Notes: generated by a model from the sequence alone, not told the origin. DNA of 64,000 nucleotides from Viscum album (GCA_963277665.1 OY728142.1:7826001-7890000), one strand, 5' to 3'; numbered from the stretch's first letter, positions 25,610 to 38,107 are shown. Translations and numbers: made by a program.

Positions 25610-26520
25610 GATTTTTTAGGACTTTGGGATGTTTAGGAATCAGTAACATCTCAATCAGATACATGATGTGACTAGTATAACTCCAAGTACTTATTTCTAT
25701 TATAAATTGACATTAAATTTTGTAAAAAATATAACTGGATCAATGTGTTTGTTATGTGTTTAAAATTGACATTTGACTTTAAATATTTCCACTCACTAAA
25801 ACCCAAGAAAACATGCTCATATTTTCTTGATAATTTAACTAATCGATTCATAAATCATTTTTGTCAAATTGGAATCAGTCTCACATAAAACTGATAGATG
25901 ATGTGATCCATATGAGTCAAAGTCCACATTTCATGTTTAAAATGATATTTTAGTAATAAAGAAAAGCAACATACTAAAAATAAAGAAAACACATTCATAT
26001 TGTTTTAATACTTGAGGAAAACTATCCAAAAGTGTTTTGGAATGTATAGGAATTAGACACACCTCAATCTGATTCACAGTGTGACCAGTATCACTCTATG
26101 TGCGTCTTTATTTAAAATTGATATCAATTTTAGTAAAAAATAAAACTGACCTACTCAAAACTAAAAAAACACATTCATATTGTTTTTATAATTTAGGACA
26201 ATGATACACATGTGATTTTATACATGCATGAGTCAACCTCACCTTAATATAATGCACGATATGACTAATATGACTCCAAGTGTGTGTTTTTATTTAAAAT
26301 TTGCATCAATATTATTATAAAGGACAAATGACAAACTCAAAACTAATACAATGCATTAAAATTGTTTAAATACTTTAGTAAAATGATCCATATGTAATTT
26401 ATGATTTATAAGAATCAACTGAACCTCAATTTGATGCACGATGTGACCGATATGACTCCAATTGCATCTTTTTATTTAAAATTGACAATAATTTTAGTAA
26501 AATTAATACATTATATTAAT
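25610..26520. repeat. Tandem array of about 180-bp units
   Basis: Five units share a core like CCTCAATTTGATGCACGATG followed by TGACC.ATATGACTCCAAGTG and then TTTATTTAAAATTGACA.CAA and TTTTAGTAAAA. The GATGTGAC-type core sits at 25665, 25900, 26079, 26258 and 26440, giving spacings of 235, 179, 179 and 182 bp. The units also share AAACACATTCATATTGTTT. The array lies between the repeated exons and the right subterminal repeats of the CACTA element. Confidence 0.8.
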
Positions 26521-26829
26521 TTATTTCTTCATATTTTTACTAACATAACCATTTTTTTCTTATAATAGATCATTATTTTTCTCAATCAAGGGTAGTTTTT
26601 TCTATAATAAAATGATTTAGGTTAGGATTAAAAGGGACATTGATGTTTTTGAATGTATGTAATAATTTGTATTTATGTAATTTTATGAACCAATGTTTGA
26701 AATGTCTATAATATAGTGATTTTTATTTTATTTCTATTATAAATTTAATTTCATTTAGATTATATATTAGGACTTGTTTGTTTGATATCTGGTGTGTCTG
26801 GTGCTGCGTTGTGCTGTTACAACACACTA
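26521..26829. other. AT-rich spacer, nothing recognised
   Basis: A short GC-richer word cluster (GTTGTGCTGTTACAACAC, 26809-26826) includes the inverted pair GTTGT/ACAAC. Otherwise AT-rich with no coding signal. Confidence 0.4.
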
Positions 26830-27210
26830 TAGTATGACCCTTTATAAATGATTTTAAAAGAACTGATAAAGGTCACTTTATTAGTTCTTCTTTTAGTACT
26901 GATAAAACTCTATTTTATCTGTGCTCATAAATGATACTTTTTCAGTGATTTTATAAGAAATAAAAAATGGTTCCTTTATCAGCACTAAATTAAATCACCG
27001 ATAAACAGTTCTATTATCATTTACTTTAAAAGCGCTGATAAAAGTCCCATTTATGAACACATTTTTAACACTGATAAATGAACCCTTTATCAATAATTTT
27101 TATATGTTGATAAAAGACTAGTTATTTTATCCTCACTTATGTTTGTAGTGTTTTTCTAGCATTGATAAAGTTCATTTCTAGTGTTGTTAAAGGCTTGTTT
27201 TGTATTAGTG
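26830..27210. repeat. Right subterminal and terminal repeats of the CACTA element
   Basis: Multiple TGATAAA, TTTATCAG and GCACTAAA-like words in both orientations mirror the left clusters. The far end TTGTATTAGTG (27200-27210) is the presumed terminus. Confidence 0.75.
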
Positions 27211-27891
27211 ATTCAGTATATGAAAATCTATGTTGTTCACCCCTATGCTGACGAGAAGCTGGGGTTTCATCCATGTTTGATCCATGAATAGTACATGAGA
27301 CATCTTAGTAGTTACAATTGTTCAATAAATGGTTTGTTACCAACTAGGGAAGAAAAATAACCTACTAAAACTATAGATGATTTCTCCTAGAGTTTTAGGT
27401 GGCTAACAGGGTTTGTTACACATGTCTCCAAGGTTAGAGAAGCATCAGATTCATAGGTGGGGGAATTTGGTGATGAGGTTCATTGGTCCATTTGAGATTA
27501 TATATATAATTGAAATTATGAATTACTGAATAAATATTTTATAAAAATATTTACTAATACAAGACATGTTACATGTGACTCACATTCAAAGGTATTATCC
27601 TGACACATCATATGTGATCGATGTTGACAACGTCAATATGGAGGCCAATTCTTCATTCGAGGAACACCTCGTGCATATCACAGACTTTAAAAAAAGACAT
27701 TCTATGATAATATATTCCCTATGGGACATGTTCAATGGATATATTCACAAAATGAAGAGGAAACTTGGTAATTCGAGTTATATGTTCGAGCCAAGTGGTA
27801 AGATATTTTTATCATGGTAACCAAAGAGGTTTGGGATCTTAAATCATGATTGAGATAAAATATACTGGGAAGGTTATAAAAACTACCCCCA
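27211..27891 (+). pseudogene. Integrase C-terminal domain and chromodomain-like tail of element B
   Basis: The reading resumes after the CACTA element with YADEKLGFHPCLIHE (family W.E.GER...GPE.V.E). GFVTHVSKVREASDS and a GEFGDEVHWSI block follow (family VFL.V.P..G..RFGK.GKL.PR.IGPF.I). An open frame from 27566 starts MLHVTHIQRYYPDTSYVIDV, matching VFHVSMLRKY.PDPSHVID. It runs on to SSFEEHLVHITDF and a SLWDMFNGY segment (family ILDRK...LR...I..VKV.W), then ends in another frame with KIYWEGYKNYPHVW (family WE.E..MR..YPHLF). This C-terminal layout is typical of Tekay/Del chromoviruses. Confidence 0.8.
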
Positions 27892-28514
27892 TGTTTGGAG
27901 CATATTTATTTTTTATTTTTCATTATAGTTATTTAAATTGTTTATATACATGTAACTAATGCATGCACTTATTATTTCAGACTAGAATATTTAGGGACAA
28001 TGCTGGTGGGGGCCTACAGATTTCTACTCCCACCCTACTCTATCCACCATTTGTTACTCAAGTTGACTTCTTAGATATAGGTAGGGATAAGGGTAAACAA
28101 ACTCTGACTATTACTACGTTATTTTAAGTAGTTTAAGTATGGTTATTTTGTCTAGATCTATAATCAAATTTGAGTTTTTCAGCTTTTGGTTTTACCATTT
28201 TGTACCTATTGTATATGATTGATGACCTGTATAATACTTGCCTATTTTGTGATATCTTTTTGAATATTTCATGGGATATTTTTTGTTTTTGGAACATTTA
28301 CAGATGTTAGACTATGATTATGTGATGTGCATTACCTTTGTTATTTTCCACTACAGCCTCAGTCTAGCCTTGAGGGTATAGTCTCCCCAAATAATCTTAT
28401 CGAATCCTCACCCCTTTTTAGTATAATTTAGCATATGTGGAAGCATGCTTACGGTATAGGATCATTTTTCTATTACTAGAATAAATCACTAGTCTGGGGT
28501 GGTAGGATGTTATA
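27892..28514 (+). mobile_element. Truncated 3' LTR of element B
   Basis: It aligns with 2291-2925 over about 620 bp and ends GGATGTTATA, against GGATGTTACA in the 5' LTR. The first 1.36 kb of the LTR and the polypurine tract are missing, so homology starts directly behind the chromodomain tail. The TG at 27892 may be the altered junction of a deletion rather than a true LTR start. Confidence 0.7.
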
Positions 28515-28519
28515 CCTTT
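28515..28519. repeat. Target-site duplication, right copy (CCTTT), of element B
   Basis: Partner of 929-933. The following TACAAGTGAGGGGTGG continues the interrupted LTR at its TATA region. Confidence 0.7.
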
Positions 28520-28800
28520 TACAAGTGAGGGGTGGGACATAGGGAATTATATTATTGATTTTAATAAAATAAAGCCAATTTATTGGGAAATTATATCTAA
28601 ATTTTCATGAATTCTAAGATGATAAGTGTAAGTTACAAACACAACAAACCATTGTGGTTTAATCAAACATTTTCTTTTATCTTGAAGCCTTATCACTTTA
28701 CTTTAACCCATTTACCCTTAATTAAGGCGATAAATATTTTCCATTTTTATTATTCACTTGTATTCTAATCATGAAGACACATGCTCTAATGCTTGTTTTG
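28515..28800 (-). mobile_element. Continuation of the minus-strand long LTR interrupted by element B
   Basis: Spacing and words match the element C LTR beyond its TATA region. CCTTTTACAAGTGAGGGGTG pairs with 45127-45150, and about 170 bp later CTTATCACTTTACTTTAACC pairs with TTTTACTACTTATCTTATTA at 45295. A later ATTTTCCATTTTTATTATTC also corresponds. The match fades near 28800, and the true LTR end, expected 0.9-1.3 kb further right, was not found. Confidence 0.55.
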
Positions 28801-29449
28801 GAATTAAAATAAACTAATATAATGAAAAGACAAAAAAATAATAATGAAACCATAAAAAATAAAACATGAAATTAAATTGGAGACACACATCCCAACTGGA
28901 TCGAGATAGAAAATTATAAAAATATAGGACAATGATCACCCACTATAGATAAATATATTATAAGTCAATAAATTAAATAGAAGAAAAAATATAAAATTTA
29001 TTTATGTTTAGGATAATATAAAGTGAAATATGTTAGAAGAAATATAGATGCCCACTGAATATATATATATATATATATATATGTTTAAAACACAGATCAT
29101 TAGGAATATTGGTGTCATGGTGATGCAATATGATTAATCTTTTTTATTAGTATTGATTTTATTCCCTTTTGAAGACATTAACATTACATATGAAACATAT
29201 TGTAAATTTCAAGGGACTAGATAGGAACTAAAACTATTTTTTTTCAAGTTATCATCATCTCCTAAATTTTAATTGACATGTAAATTATTCTACATCTAGA
29301 AAATGAAAATACGTAAAATTGAGATAAGGATCTTGTTATTTGGAGGAAAAAAGTAATTTTATTATAATGAAAAAATGATAATTTTTATAAAATTATATAT
29401 AATAGATAAAATTTTAATTTTATATATTATAGGAGGTAGTTTTGGAGAT
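28801..29449. other. AT-rich DNA with a (TA)n run
   Basis: A perfect TA run lies at 29059-29082. No coding or element signal otherwise. It may be the decayed rest of the LTR. Confidence 0.4.
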
Positions 29450-31000
29450 TCGATGTTAGTGAACATAGCTGAAAAATATAAAAATTACTCATGACAAATA
29501 GATATATAAAATTAATTTTAATTATCATTGTTAGGGTAACCTTAAATTTATACACAATGGTAAAATATTATCTTGTTTAAAGGTAATATTTAATTTTTAT
29601 TGTGGTAAAAAGAAAAATAACTTGAAACAAGTATAAATGTAAAATCCATTTTAATTATCTACGTAAGGGTGATGTTAAATTTCTTTGTAAAGTTAATATA
29701 TTATATTTTTTAGAGGTAAGATTGATTTTATAGGGGATACGTAAAGTTAAATATGAATTCAAAAATTTCATCAAGGTATGTAATTTATTTCATATGGTTA
29801 AGGTCAAACACTAACATATGTAAGGTTATAAAATTGACATATGTAGATGTTTTGTAAGGATAAGAAGTTAAAAAAACCAATGTAAAGGTATAAAAAACTA
29901 CACATGGGTAATAAATTAGTTATGTAACGTTAAAATTATATTAATATATATGTGTAACCATAAATTTATACATAAATCTAAGTTTTACATTGTAAGGGAT
30001 ACATAAAGGTAATTCTGAATTCAAAATTTTCATCTAGGTAACGTATTTCTTGCATATGGTAAAGGAAGAACTCTAACCTACGTAAAGGTATAAAACTAGC
30101 ATATGTAATGGTATAAAAAATATTACATGTAAAGGTATGCAGTTACAAAACTAACCTACACATGGGTATAAAATATATACATATTGGTAAGAAATTATTT
30201 ACGTAAGGGTAACTATAAATTTCTATGTAAGGATAGCCTTAAATATTTATGTAACAGTAAGATTTACTTTGTTATGGATAAAAAATGGATACTATGAATT
30301 TAAAATCCACGTCAACATAACTCATTTATTGAGTAAGGATAAGTTCAAACTTTAACCTAAATAAGGGTATAAAACTATCCAACATAATGATATAAATTAT
30401 ATGTTTCATAAAGGTAAGAAGTTTGAAAAATAACTTATATAAGGGTCTAAATAACCTACTTAAGGGAAAGAATATTTTTACACAATGGAAAACTTAAAGT
30501 ATATATTTAATTGTAATACATTTTTTTAATGGTAATTAATTAGTTACATATGGGTAATCTTAAATTTCTATATAAGGGAAATATTAATTTTACACATAAT
30601 GGTAAGTTTAAATTTGTAAGGTATGAGTAGAGGTAACATTGAATTCAAAGGTTTCTTCAAGGTAAATAATTTGTTACATATGGGTATGGTCGAAATCTAA
30701 CATACAAAAGGGTATAAAAATAACCTATATAAGGGTATAAAATAGATGTCTTGAAAAGGAAATCATTTTTAAAGATAACATACATAAGGGTATAAAATAC
30801 CAATATAAAGGTATATAGTACCCAAGTAAGGGTAAAATATTGGTTATGTAAAGATTTAATTATCATTGGGGAGAGGAAAAACAATAATTCACATAGCTAT
30901 GTAAAGGTAGATAATTTTCAATGTAAGGGGAAAAAGTATTGTATTTCCACATAAGGGTAACAAATAAAATTCAAAATCTATATAATGATAATTTTTAATA
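29450..31000. repeat. Degenerate tandem array built on TAAGGGTATAAA words
   Basis: Words such as TAAGGGTATAAAA, TAAAGGTATAAAA, GTAAGGGTAA and ATGGGTA recur every 20-35 bp over 1.5 kb. A longer-order unit is visible. GATACATAAAGGTAAT.CTGAATTC-like openings precede AAAATTTTCATC.AGGTAA and then TAACCTACGTAAGGGTATAAA. The GAATTC/GAATTT landmark stands at 29755, 30017, 30296 and 30641 (spacings 262, 279 and 345 bp). Units are strongly diverged. Confidence 0.7.
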
Positions 31001-31275
31001 TTGTATAGGGTAAAATGATATTCACATAAAAGTAAAATGAACTTGAAATAACCAAATTAATATTCAAAAAATAAAGAACATTGACATTGAATTTTATAGA
31101 AATTTTTATAATAATAACATATTAAATCAATTATCATTGAGTAATTGAAAAAATATAATTAAATATGTGATTTTATAATAATATAATTAAACAAGTATAT
31201 TTAAATAGTAAGTAATTTGATAACTTGAAATGACCAAAATCAATGATATATGTGAAAAAACTGATATATGAATAA

Positions 31276-31315
<40 letters not shown>

Positions 31316-33395
31316 CAGGAATAATTTATCTACTCACGTTTGAATGAAAATTTTTGATGTCATATAATAACATGTGTGAAACCCCTTCAATCATCTCTCA
31401 CACACCATATTACTAGAAAAAATAAGGGCAGTGATGGAAATAACTAAGTGACTGTGTCAAAAATAAAAATATTCACAAAATAAAGTAATTATGGAGAAAA
31501 TAAATATATTAATTTTAGAAACAGTAAACATCCAAGAAATTCAGATAATTTATTTAATATTCCCTCACTTTTTCATACATATACTTATTAAAGATAGAAT
31601 CTTAAAGAGTTTTTTTATCAATGATCATGACTATAAAAAATGATGGCTTGCCAAATACCATTTTAGTTTTACTTGTATTCAAAACTATACATCATCATAA
31701 ATATAGAAACAACATTTGTGATAAAAATTTAAAATGAAAATAATGTTTTAAAATAAAAATATAATTAGGCAGAATTTTTTTTTACTAATATATCAAATAT
31801 CTTTTTATTTGTTTCATAAATTAAAATACTATATCAGATAAACTACATAAAAAACATTTTAATAAAACATTAAAAGTTAAAATAATGATTGAAAATCAAA
31901 AATTACAATGATTCATGATTCATTAATAGAATATATTTCATTTTTCTAATAGGTTAAATTGAATAGTTTTAGTTAGAGTGAAAATGTTTTCAAGGAAAAT
32001 ATTAGAATAAAAATAATTCATATGAATAATAAATTTAAATGAAATTTTATAAAATTTTATAAATATTTGATGACGACTCATGGATATTAGGTTATTAACA
32101 AATGCGTACTATTTAATTAAAAAAAACTTCAAAAAAATGAAGAAAAATAGTTTTCCAACACCCAATATAGAAACAATTTTATAATATAATGTATTATAAG
32201 ACACATATTCTATAATAAATGATATTAAAATAATCCTTAAGATGTGAGAATAAATGCAATATGGGGAATAAATGTCAAATGTGAAATCTTAGAAAATAAA
32301 TAAATAATAGTGATGTTAAATTTATACCTCGTAGTTATCACATGAATCAATATTATGCATCATATATTCCTCATGGTTCACTCTAAAAGAAAAAATACAA
32401 CAAAAAATCCCAGAATACATATTTTGAGGAAAAAAATTAAGGAATATATAATAATAAATATCCAACAAAAAAACAAAAAACAATTATAGTACAAAAAGGA
32501 CATATAAATAAATAACTGAATATCAATGTAAATAAATGAAGCATACATACATATTCAATAGTTATATAAGAGTTCATTGAAAATGGGATTTCTGACTTTC
32601 ATAGGTGTAATTAAAAAAATACTTATGAAATGAAATGTTAAAAATAAAATAAAAAATATATAACAAATATAACTAAATATTTAAAAACATGTATAAGTGT
32701 TTAGTAGTTCTTTAAAAATTGTTGTCTTCTAATGTGATCATGATTCAATAAAACTATCCTTGTATTTGTAATTTTTTTGGCATATTTAACAATATATTTT
32801 AAGGGTGAAATGACAATATATAATAAATATAATAACAAGTTTAAAAATTAAATTAAAATAATATTTGAAATTGAGTATTTAAGAAAAATACTATTGTAAA
32901 GAGTAAATAGGTGGGAAGATATAGTATGCACAAATTAGTAATGATAAGGGAGAAAATTTTAAAAAAATTATACTTGAAAAATATACTATCAAAGGAAATT
33001 ATTTATATAGAACGAAAATTAGTGTAGAAAATCATAAGCTTGAAATAGTAAGTAGTTATTGTAATATCATATAGTGGGATAGTAAAAACATAAAACCATA
33101 TTCTAACAAAAAAGAATATATATGAATGTATACAAATAATAAACAAAGATTCAGAAAACATAAAATCACATACTTGACATAAAATACATGAAGATGTTGT
33201 CAATCCTCTATTAACATTAAAATAAAAATGGGAAATATTGGTAAGGACACCAATAGATTGATAATCTGGAAATAAAAAAGTTAGTTATAGGATAAACAAT
33301 ACATTACAATATATTAAATCCCTTAAAAGGAATATATACATAATAAATAGCAAATTACCTATTAGTCACTCTTTTAAAAATCTTAGAGTTGATAT
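31001..33395. other. AT-rich flank of element C; CA/TA microsatellite; no gene recognised
   Basis: (CA)13 followed by (TA)n lies at 31277-31315. The rest is AT-rich and full of stops. On the minus strand a few splice-donor-like junctions occur (for example ACTAATAG|GTAATTTG near 33355 and TACGAG|GTATAAAT near 32330), but no exon can be supported. An open frame at 33003-33203 on the minus strand matches nothing I know. Confidence 0.4.
31277..31315. repeat. (CA)n(TA)n compound microsatellite
   Basis: An uninterrupted CA run passes directly into a TA run. Confidence 0.9.
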
Positions 33396-36300
33396 TATAA
33401 TAACCTATGGTGCACCTATAGGGACCTAGGATTTTCATACATAGATATTGCATCTTTTCAGATGAATATTCATTACATTACACAAACAAATTTCAATGGA
33501 TCGAAATGGTATAATGAATTTTGAAACTTGAAAACATAAAAAAATAAGTTCATAAGTGAGCTACTTTGTCTCCCACTAAGTCATCCATAACTGGAACCCT
33601 TCATAGAAATATCATATATAGTACCATTCTTCATATTTTGGGAAATCAAACTTAAGAAATTGTGAGCTTAATGAGATAAGTAAATATAACATGACAATGT
33701 GGGTATGAGAACATGAGAATAACAATTATAAACCATACCCTTTATATAAAATACCAAAATCACAGGTCATGGCCTAAGTATTAACAATTCATAGGACATT
33801 AATAATGATGGAATCATATAATATAATCCATGAGTGCTTAATAATTGCATAGGACAAGGAATTTTGGAATAAAAACAAGAATAGAATTTCATTTCCATAG
33901 TAGTAAAGTAAAATTTACATGTCTGACATAGTGGAATGGGTTAACTCTCCAAACCATCATAGTAGTTATGGTTCACTCCCAATACCATCATAGTGGAAAA
34001 ATCCCCTTATTGAATTGGTTTCACTCCCCATTCCAGTCTTGTTTATATCATGAGATTTCAACCATTACCCAATGCATTAGAGAGAGATATAGGTACCATA
34101 AGTCACAAAACGAAAATAATACATATGTGTTCCATAAGATCATTAAAAATGAATAATATCAAAAAATGAAAAAAAGGAATGGGTTTCATAAAAATTTCAT
34201 CATAGTATAACCATGAAAAGAAACAATTTTCATAAACATTTAATTATTTCATCATAGCACAACCTATGAATAAATAAGAATCCTTCATAATAATTTTATC
34301 ATGGTATAACCTATAGAAGATAAATGCGTTTGATAAATATATTTTCATCATAATAATAAGCCATTTAGAGAAATAATTAGAATGGTAACTTGGGATCATA
34401 TCCCTAATAAATCATAAGTAACATCGAAGGATGTTATAAGATATGGAAAATGATTATTTAATATTACTTGGAACATTTCTTGAGTAAAATATCCTTTCAA
34501 CATTAAAAATAAAATTTAAAAACTAAGTATTCATAAATTTTTATTCAAAATAATTTTCATTTAAAATAACCTTGGAAAATTATAAAGGAAGCTTTAAATA
34601 TCATTTACAACATTTCATGAGGAAAATAAATTTTTATTTTGAAATCATTTATTGAAATTATAAAAAACTCCAAAATTTTAAGGAAAAAATCTTCCTAGAA
34701 GAGAAAAATAAAAAATTGTAAGGTAATATAGAAATAATTTACCAGTCATGATAGTGGGAAATAATGTTCTTCTTGTGCATGTTTAAATAAAAATTCCTTT
34801 CATATTTTTTCTAAAATCCAAATGAGCCTTTTTTAAACTGACATAAAGTTTCCTTTTAATTTTTTTCTGTAAAAACTAAAAAATGGGTAAAAATTTATTT
34901 TAAAAATAGTTTGGATAAAATCGAAACTATATTGAAAATATTTTTTTAAAAGACATGGATATGTAAGAAAAATGTTTTTTGACCGAAGAGAGAAATAAAT
35001 ATAATTTTTCTTAAAAATAATATTTTTGTATCACTAATTATTTAAGGAATAAAAATAAAATAAACACATGTATTATCAAAAAAATAATTATAATATAAGA
35101 AAATAAAACAGATTCATGAGTGATATATCTTATTATTTCATCATTGGAATAATAATCATAAACAATCCTGATAAATGACGAGACCGTAACATAAAAACCT
35201 TACCACTTTGTTATCTTTGACTCATTAGTCCCATGAAATAATAATATTAAGTGAAACTTATAATATAATGAGAATAAATAAATTAATTATATTAAAATTT
35301 AATGTTTCTATATGTATACCTCATAAAATAATATAGGTGCATAACATAACATATGTCCCAAATAAGACAAATCAAAACAAAAATCCGTTACCACTTTGGT
35401 AATTTTTTGAATAGTAGCACCCAATAAATGATAAAATAAAATAAAACATCAAATATATTTCATATAAGGATATTAAGGATATAATCTTTCAATTTGGAAG
35501 TATATACACCACTCAAAGAAACAAGTTGTGAATATGGAATAAGTCTCCTAGAAATAAATGAGAGACTAGAAATCCATTACCTTAAGTCTCAACTTCATTC
35601 GAAAAAATTTAAACCTCATGTATAATAAATATACGATTATTATAAATATATTATAGAACCATACATACATATATATATATATATATCATACCATACATGA
35701 TTTACTTATAACCTTTTATTACCCATTTATTAATAATTCATTGTTAAAATCCTATTTTGGGTAATAACTGCTTTATTTTTCATATATGTTTTGATTTGAT
35801 ATTTTAGATCCTTTTAATTTTAAAATAGTTATATAAAATAAAAAATTTTGACCATTATATAAATACAATATATACCAATTATTGATGTATTTATAGTAAT
35901 CTATAAAAATTATAGATATAAAATGAAATACACCCTTCATGGAGACGGTATGCCGTACATATGAAAGAATGTTGTTTCTATTTTTTAACAAGTCAAACAA
36001 AAGAAAGGTAAATAATAATTAAAATTTTTTATAATAATTATGATTTAATATATATTACACATATTTATTAACTTTATCCTTTTTACCATCCATGTAAAGT
36101 GTATGTGAAAAATGAATCACATCACTTCGCGAGGAGATAATCTGTCGTACACACCAGCGAAGTCATCATATCCACCATAAAATGGAATGTACTAAGGTAT
36201 ATTTGATATTATAATTAAATATATATATATATATATATATATTAAAAAAATAAAATATATTAATTTATTATATCCCTATTACCACACAAGTATAATAGAT

Positions 36301-38107
36301 TGAAAAACGTATCCCATCAGTTCCTGAGGCAATAGTCCCTCGTACACACAAGCAGCGTTATTGTTTTCAAAACGGTTGAGAGTTAAAAATGTAGATGTAA
36401 TTTTATAATAATATAAGTATAATAATATCATAAATATTTTATTTAAACATTAAATTCATCATTATATCTATCCATGATAAGTGGTGATGGAAAACGAATA
36501 ACATCAGTTCACAAGGTGATAATCCTCTATACACATGTTCGACAGTTCATGTTACCATTTGATGGAATAGGAGATGGATATAGGTTATGAAATTAACATA
36601 ATAAAATATTAGTGTATTTAATATAATTTTTTTATTATTTAAACATGTTTTAATATTATTTTTAGGAGTTAGAGGAAGAAATAAAATAAAAAAATAAGTT
36701 TAAAGACTATTCCACTTATTTAGAGAACCTCTTTAGGTTTATAAATAAATCCTTATTTGAAGGTATTTATATAAAAATATGTCCTACAATATGTGTTAAT
36801 GTAATTAATTAATATTTTACTATAGGTATTCATTCAACCAAATGGTTTTGGTAGTGTGAATAGATGTGGTGATGGGGTGACTTTTATTAGTGGGGGAGAG
36901 GACAAACATGGAATGTTTTAAAATAATAATGTGCACGTGTGTTTTTAAAGTGAAAAGGGATACAACATGGGTCATTATATAATTTTATAAGTTATAAGTT
37001 ATGAATATGTCCATGAATTGGGTTTTGGAAATGTTTCTTGGTCATTTTACCCCTTATATTTTATGTTTAACCCCTAATAAACCTGTTTTAACCTTAAACA
37101 CGAAAACTAATTTTTACATATTTTTATTTTTCATTTTGAACAAAAATAAAGTCAAAATTATTATATAAAATTAATTATAATGATTCAAAATGTTTAATAA
37201 ATTTTTCCAAATTCATTTTAAATAATTGGTATACTTTTTAAAAAAAATCAAACCTGCAGATGCGATGGAAAAATGTTTTTCCAAAGCGAAAATTTGCAAA
37301 AGTTTAAAATGTTTTTATATAAAAATTAAATATGAAATTTTTTAAAATGACCTAAATTGGATTTATAAATATATAATTGAAATAAATCTTATTTTAAAAC
37401 TATGGAAGAAAATAAAATTTATCTTTTGAATGATTTGAATGAAAATAAGTTTTTTAATAAAAACAGCATTCTCACTATTCACTGAAAAAATTGTCTTTTC
37501 AGAAAATTATTAAAAGTTCATTCTAAGATAATTTTTAAATTATTATTTATAAAAATAATCTTATTTTATAAAAGATATTTTCAAAAAGATTCTAAAACTT
37601 ATTTTAAAATAAGTGCACAAAATGTGACAATACTTCTTTTTAGAAAATAGAGCTTCTATGCATAAAACTGGATTTATTCTTATCTCATGTCTAGAAAAGA
37701 CATAAAATTAATGTTAAAAAAATTATTGAATATATGAAATATAAATTTAATTAAAACCCTTAATTAAAAATTTATTTATTTTATTTATTGAGTTAAAATC
37801 TATTTGTTCATAGAAAACTATTTTTTTGAAAAGATGATTTTAATTATTGTCAAACGGTTCTTATTTTCATTTATAATTAATTATTCAGCAGAAAATTTAT
37901 ATTATATAAATATTTAAAACACCTATTTTTATAATTTAGTTCATACTATTCATACCCTCCATTAAAATATCAAGGTGATAACTACCATATTAAATAATAA
38001 TATTTTAATAGAATGTCATGGTTTATTAAAACTCATTATTGTGTATACCATAATTTATCAAAGAAATTAAATTTAATAATTTTTTTATAAAATCCTAGGG
38101 TATTGCA
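33396..38107 (-). mobile_element. 3' LTR of element C
   Basis: It aligns along its length with 41669-46350. Shared landmarks include TTTTCATACATA.ATATT.CAT near 33433/41687, AATGGGTT..CTC.CCA.CCATCATAG near 33935/42211, the subrepeats at 35935-36530/44190-44800, and CATTTTACCCCTTAT/CATTTTACTACTTAT near 37043/45291. Confidence 0.8.
35930..36540 (-). repeat. LTR subrepeat array in the 3' LTR of element C (four units)
   Basis: Units with the plus-strand form CATCA(C/G)TTC..GAGG..ATAATC or TAGTC, followed by CGTACACAC-type words, occur near 35937, 36127, 36315 and 36505, about 190 bp apart. The same units occur near 44193-44800, near 359-590, and in reverse orientation in element A. Confidence 0.75.

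Larger units (their letters stand above)
17110..27210 (+). mobile_element. CACTA (En/Spm-like) DNA transposon inserted in the integrase of element B
   Basis: The left end reads CACTCATTTAAAAGCG and the reverse complement of the right end reads CACTAATACAAAACAAGCC, an imperfect terminal inverted repeat. Both ends are filled with TTTATCAGTGCTAAAA-type subterminal words in both orientations. A decayed TNP2-type transposase (21014-24231) lies between. B's integrase reading resumes immediately after 27210. A 3-bp target duplication is not evident (AAA left, ATT right). Two further TAGTG words at 27146-27150 and 27180-27184 are alternative right ends; the first gives the more canonical CACTACAAACAT. 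Confidence 0.8.
934..28514 (+). mobile_element. Element B: decayed Tekay/Del-like Ty3/Gypsy chromovirus with nested insertions
   Basis: Outer limits are set by a 5-bp duplication (CCTTT). The order on the plus strand is 5' LTR (934-2925), a degenerate tRNA-Met-like primer site (2929-2940), gag to integrase (13096-17109), integrase tail plus chromodomain (27211-27891), and a truncated 3' LTR (27892-28514). Two large blocks break it: AT-rich DNA at 2941 to about 13090 and a CACTA transposon at 17110-27210. All reading frames contain many stops, so it is a fossil. The domain order and the C-terminal chromodomain-like tail place it among chromoviruses; the Tekay/Del assignment rests on motif resemblance read by eye. 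Confidence 0.8.

Noticed and set aside
24531..26520. CRISPR-like array of regularly spaced repeats
   Set aside because: Units are long and diverged, the spacers are also repeated, and the context is a plant transposon.
30657..30884. Minus-strand 75-codon frame with Tyr/Phe repeats
   Set aside because: It arises from the TAAGGGTATAAA array, whose complement lacks stops in one frame.
29450..31000. Interstitial telomere repeat
   Set aside because: The word is AAGGGTA within longer AT-rich units at irregular spacing, not uninterrupted TTTAGGG.
35773..36000. Minus-strand 75-codon frame
   Set aside because: It lies inside the 3' LTR of element C and overlaps the subrepeat array; it is not conserved at 44030-44260.
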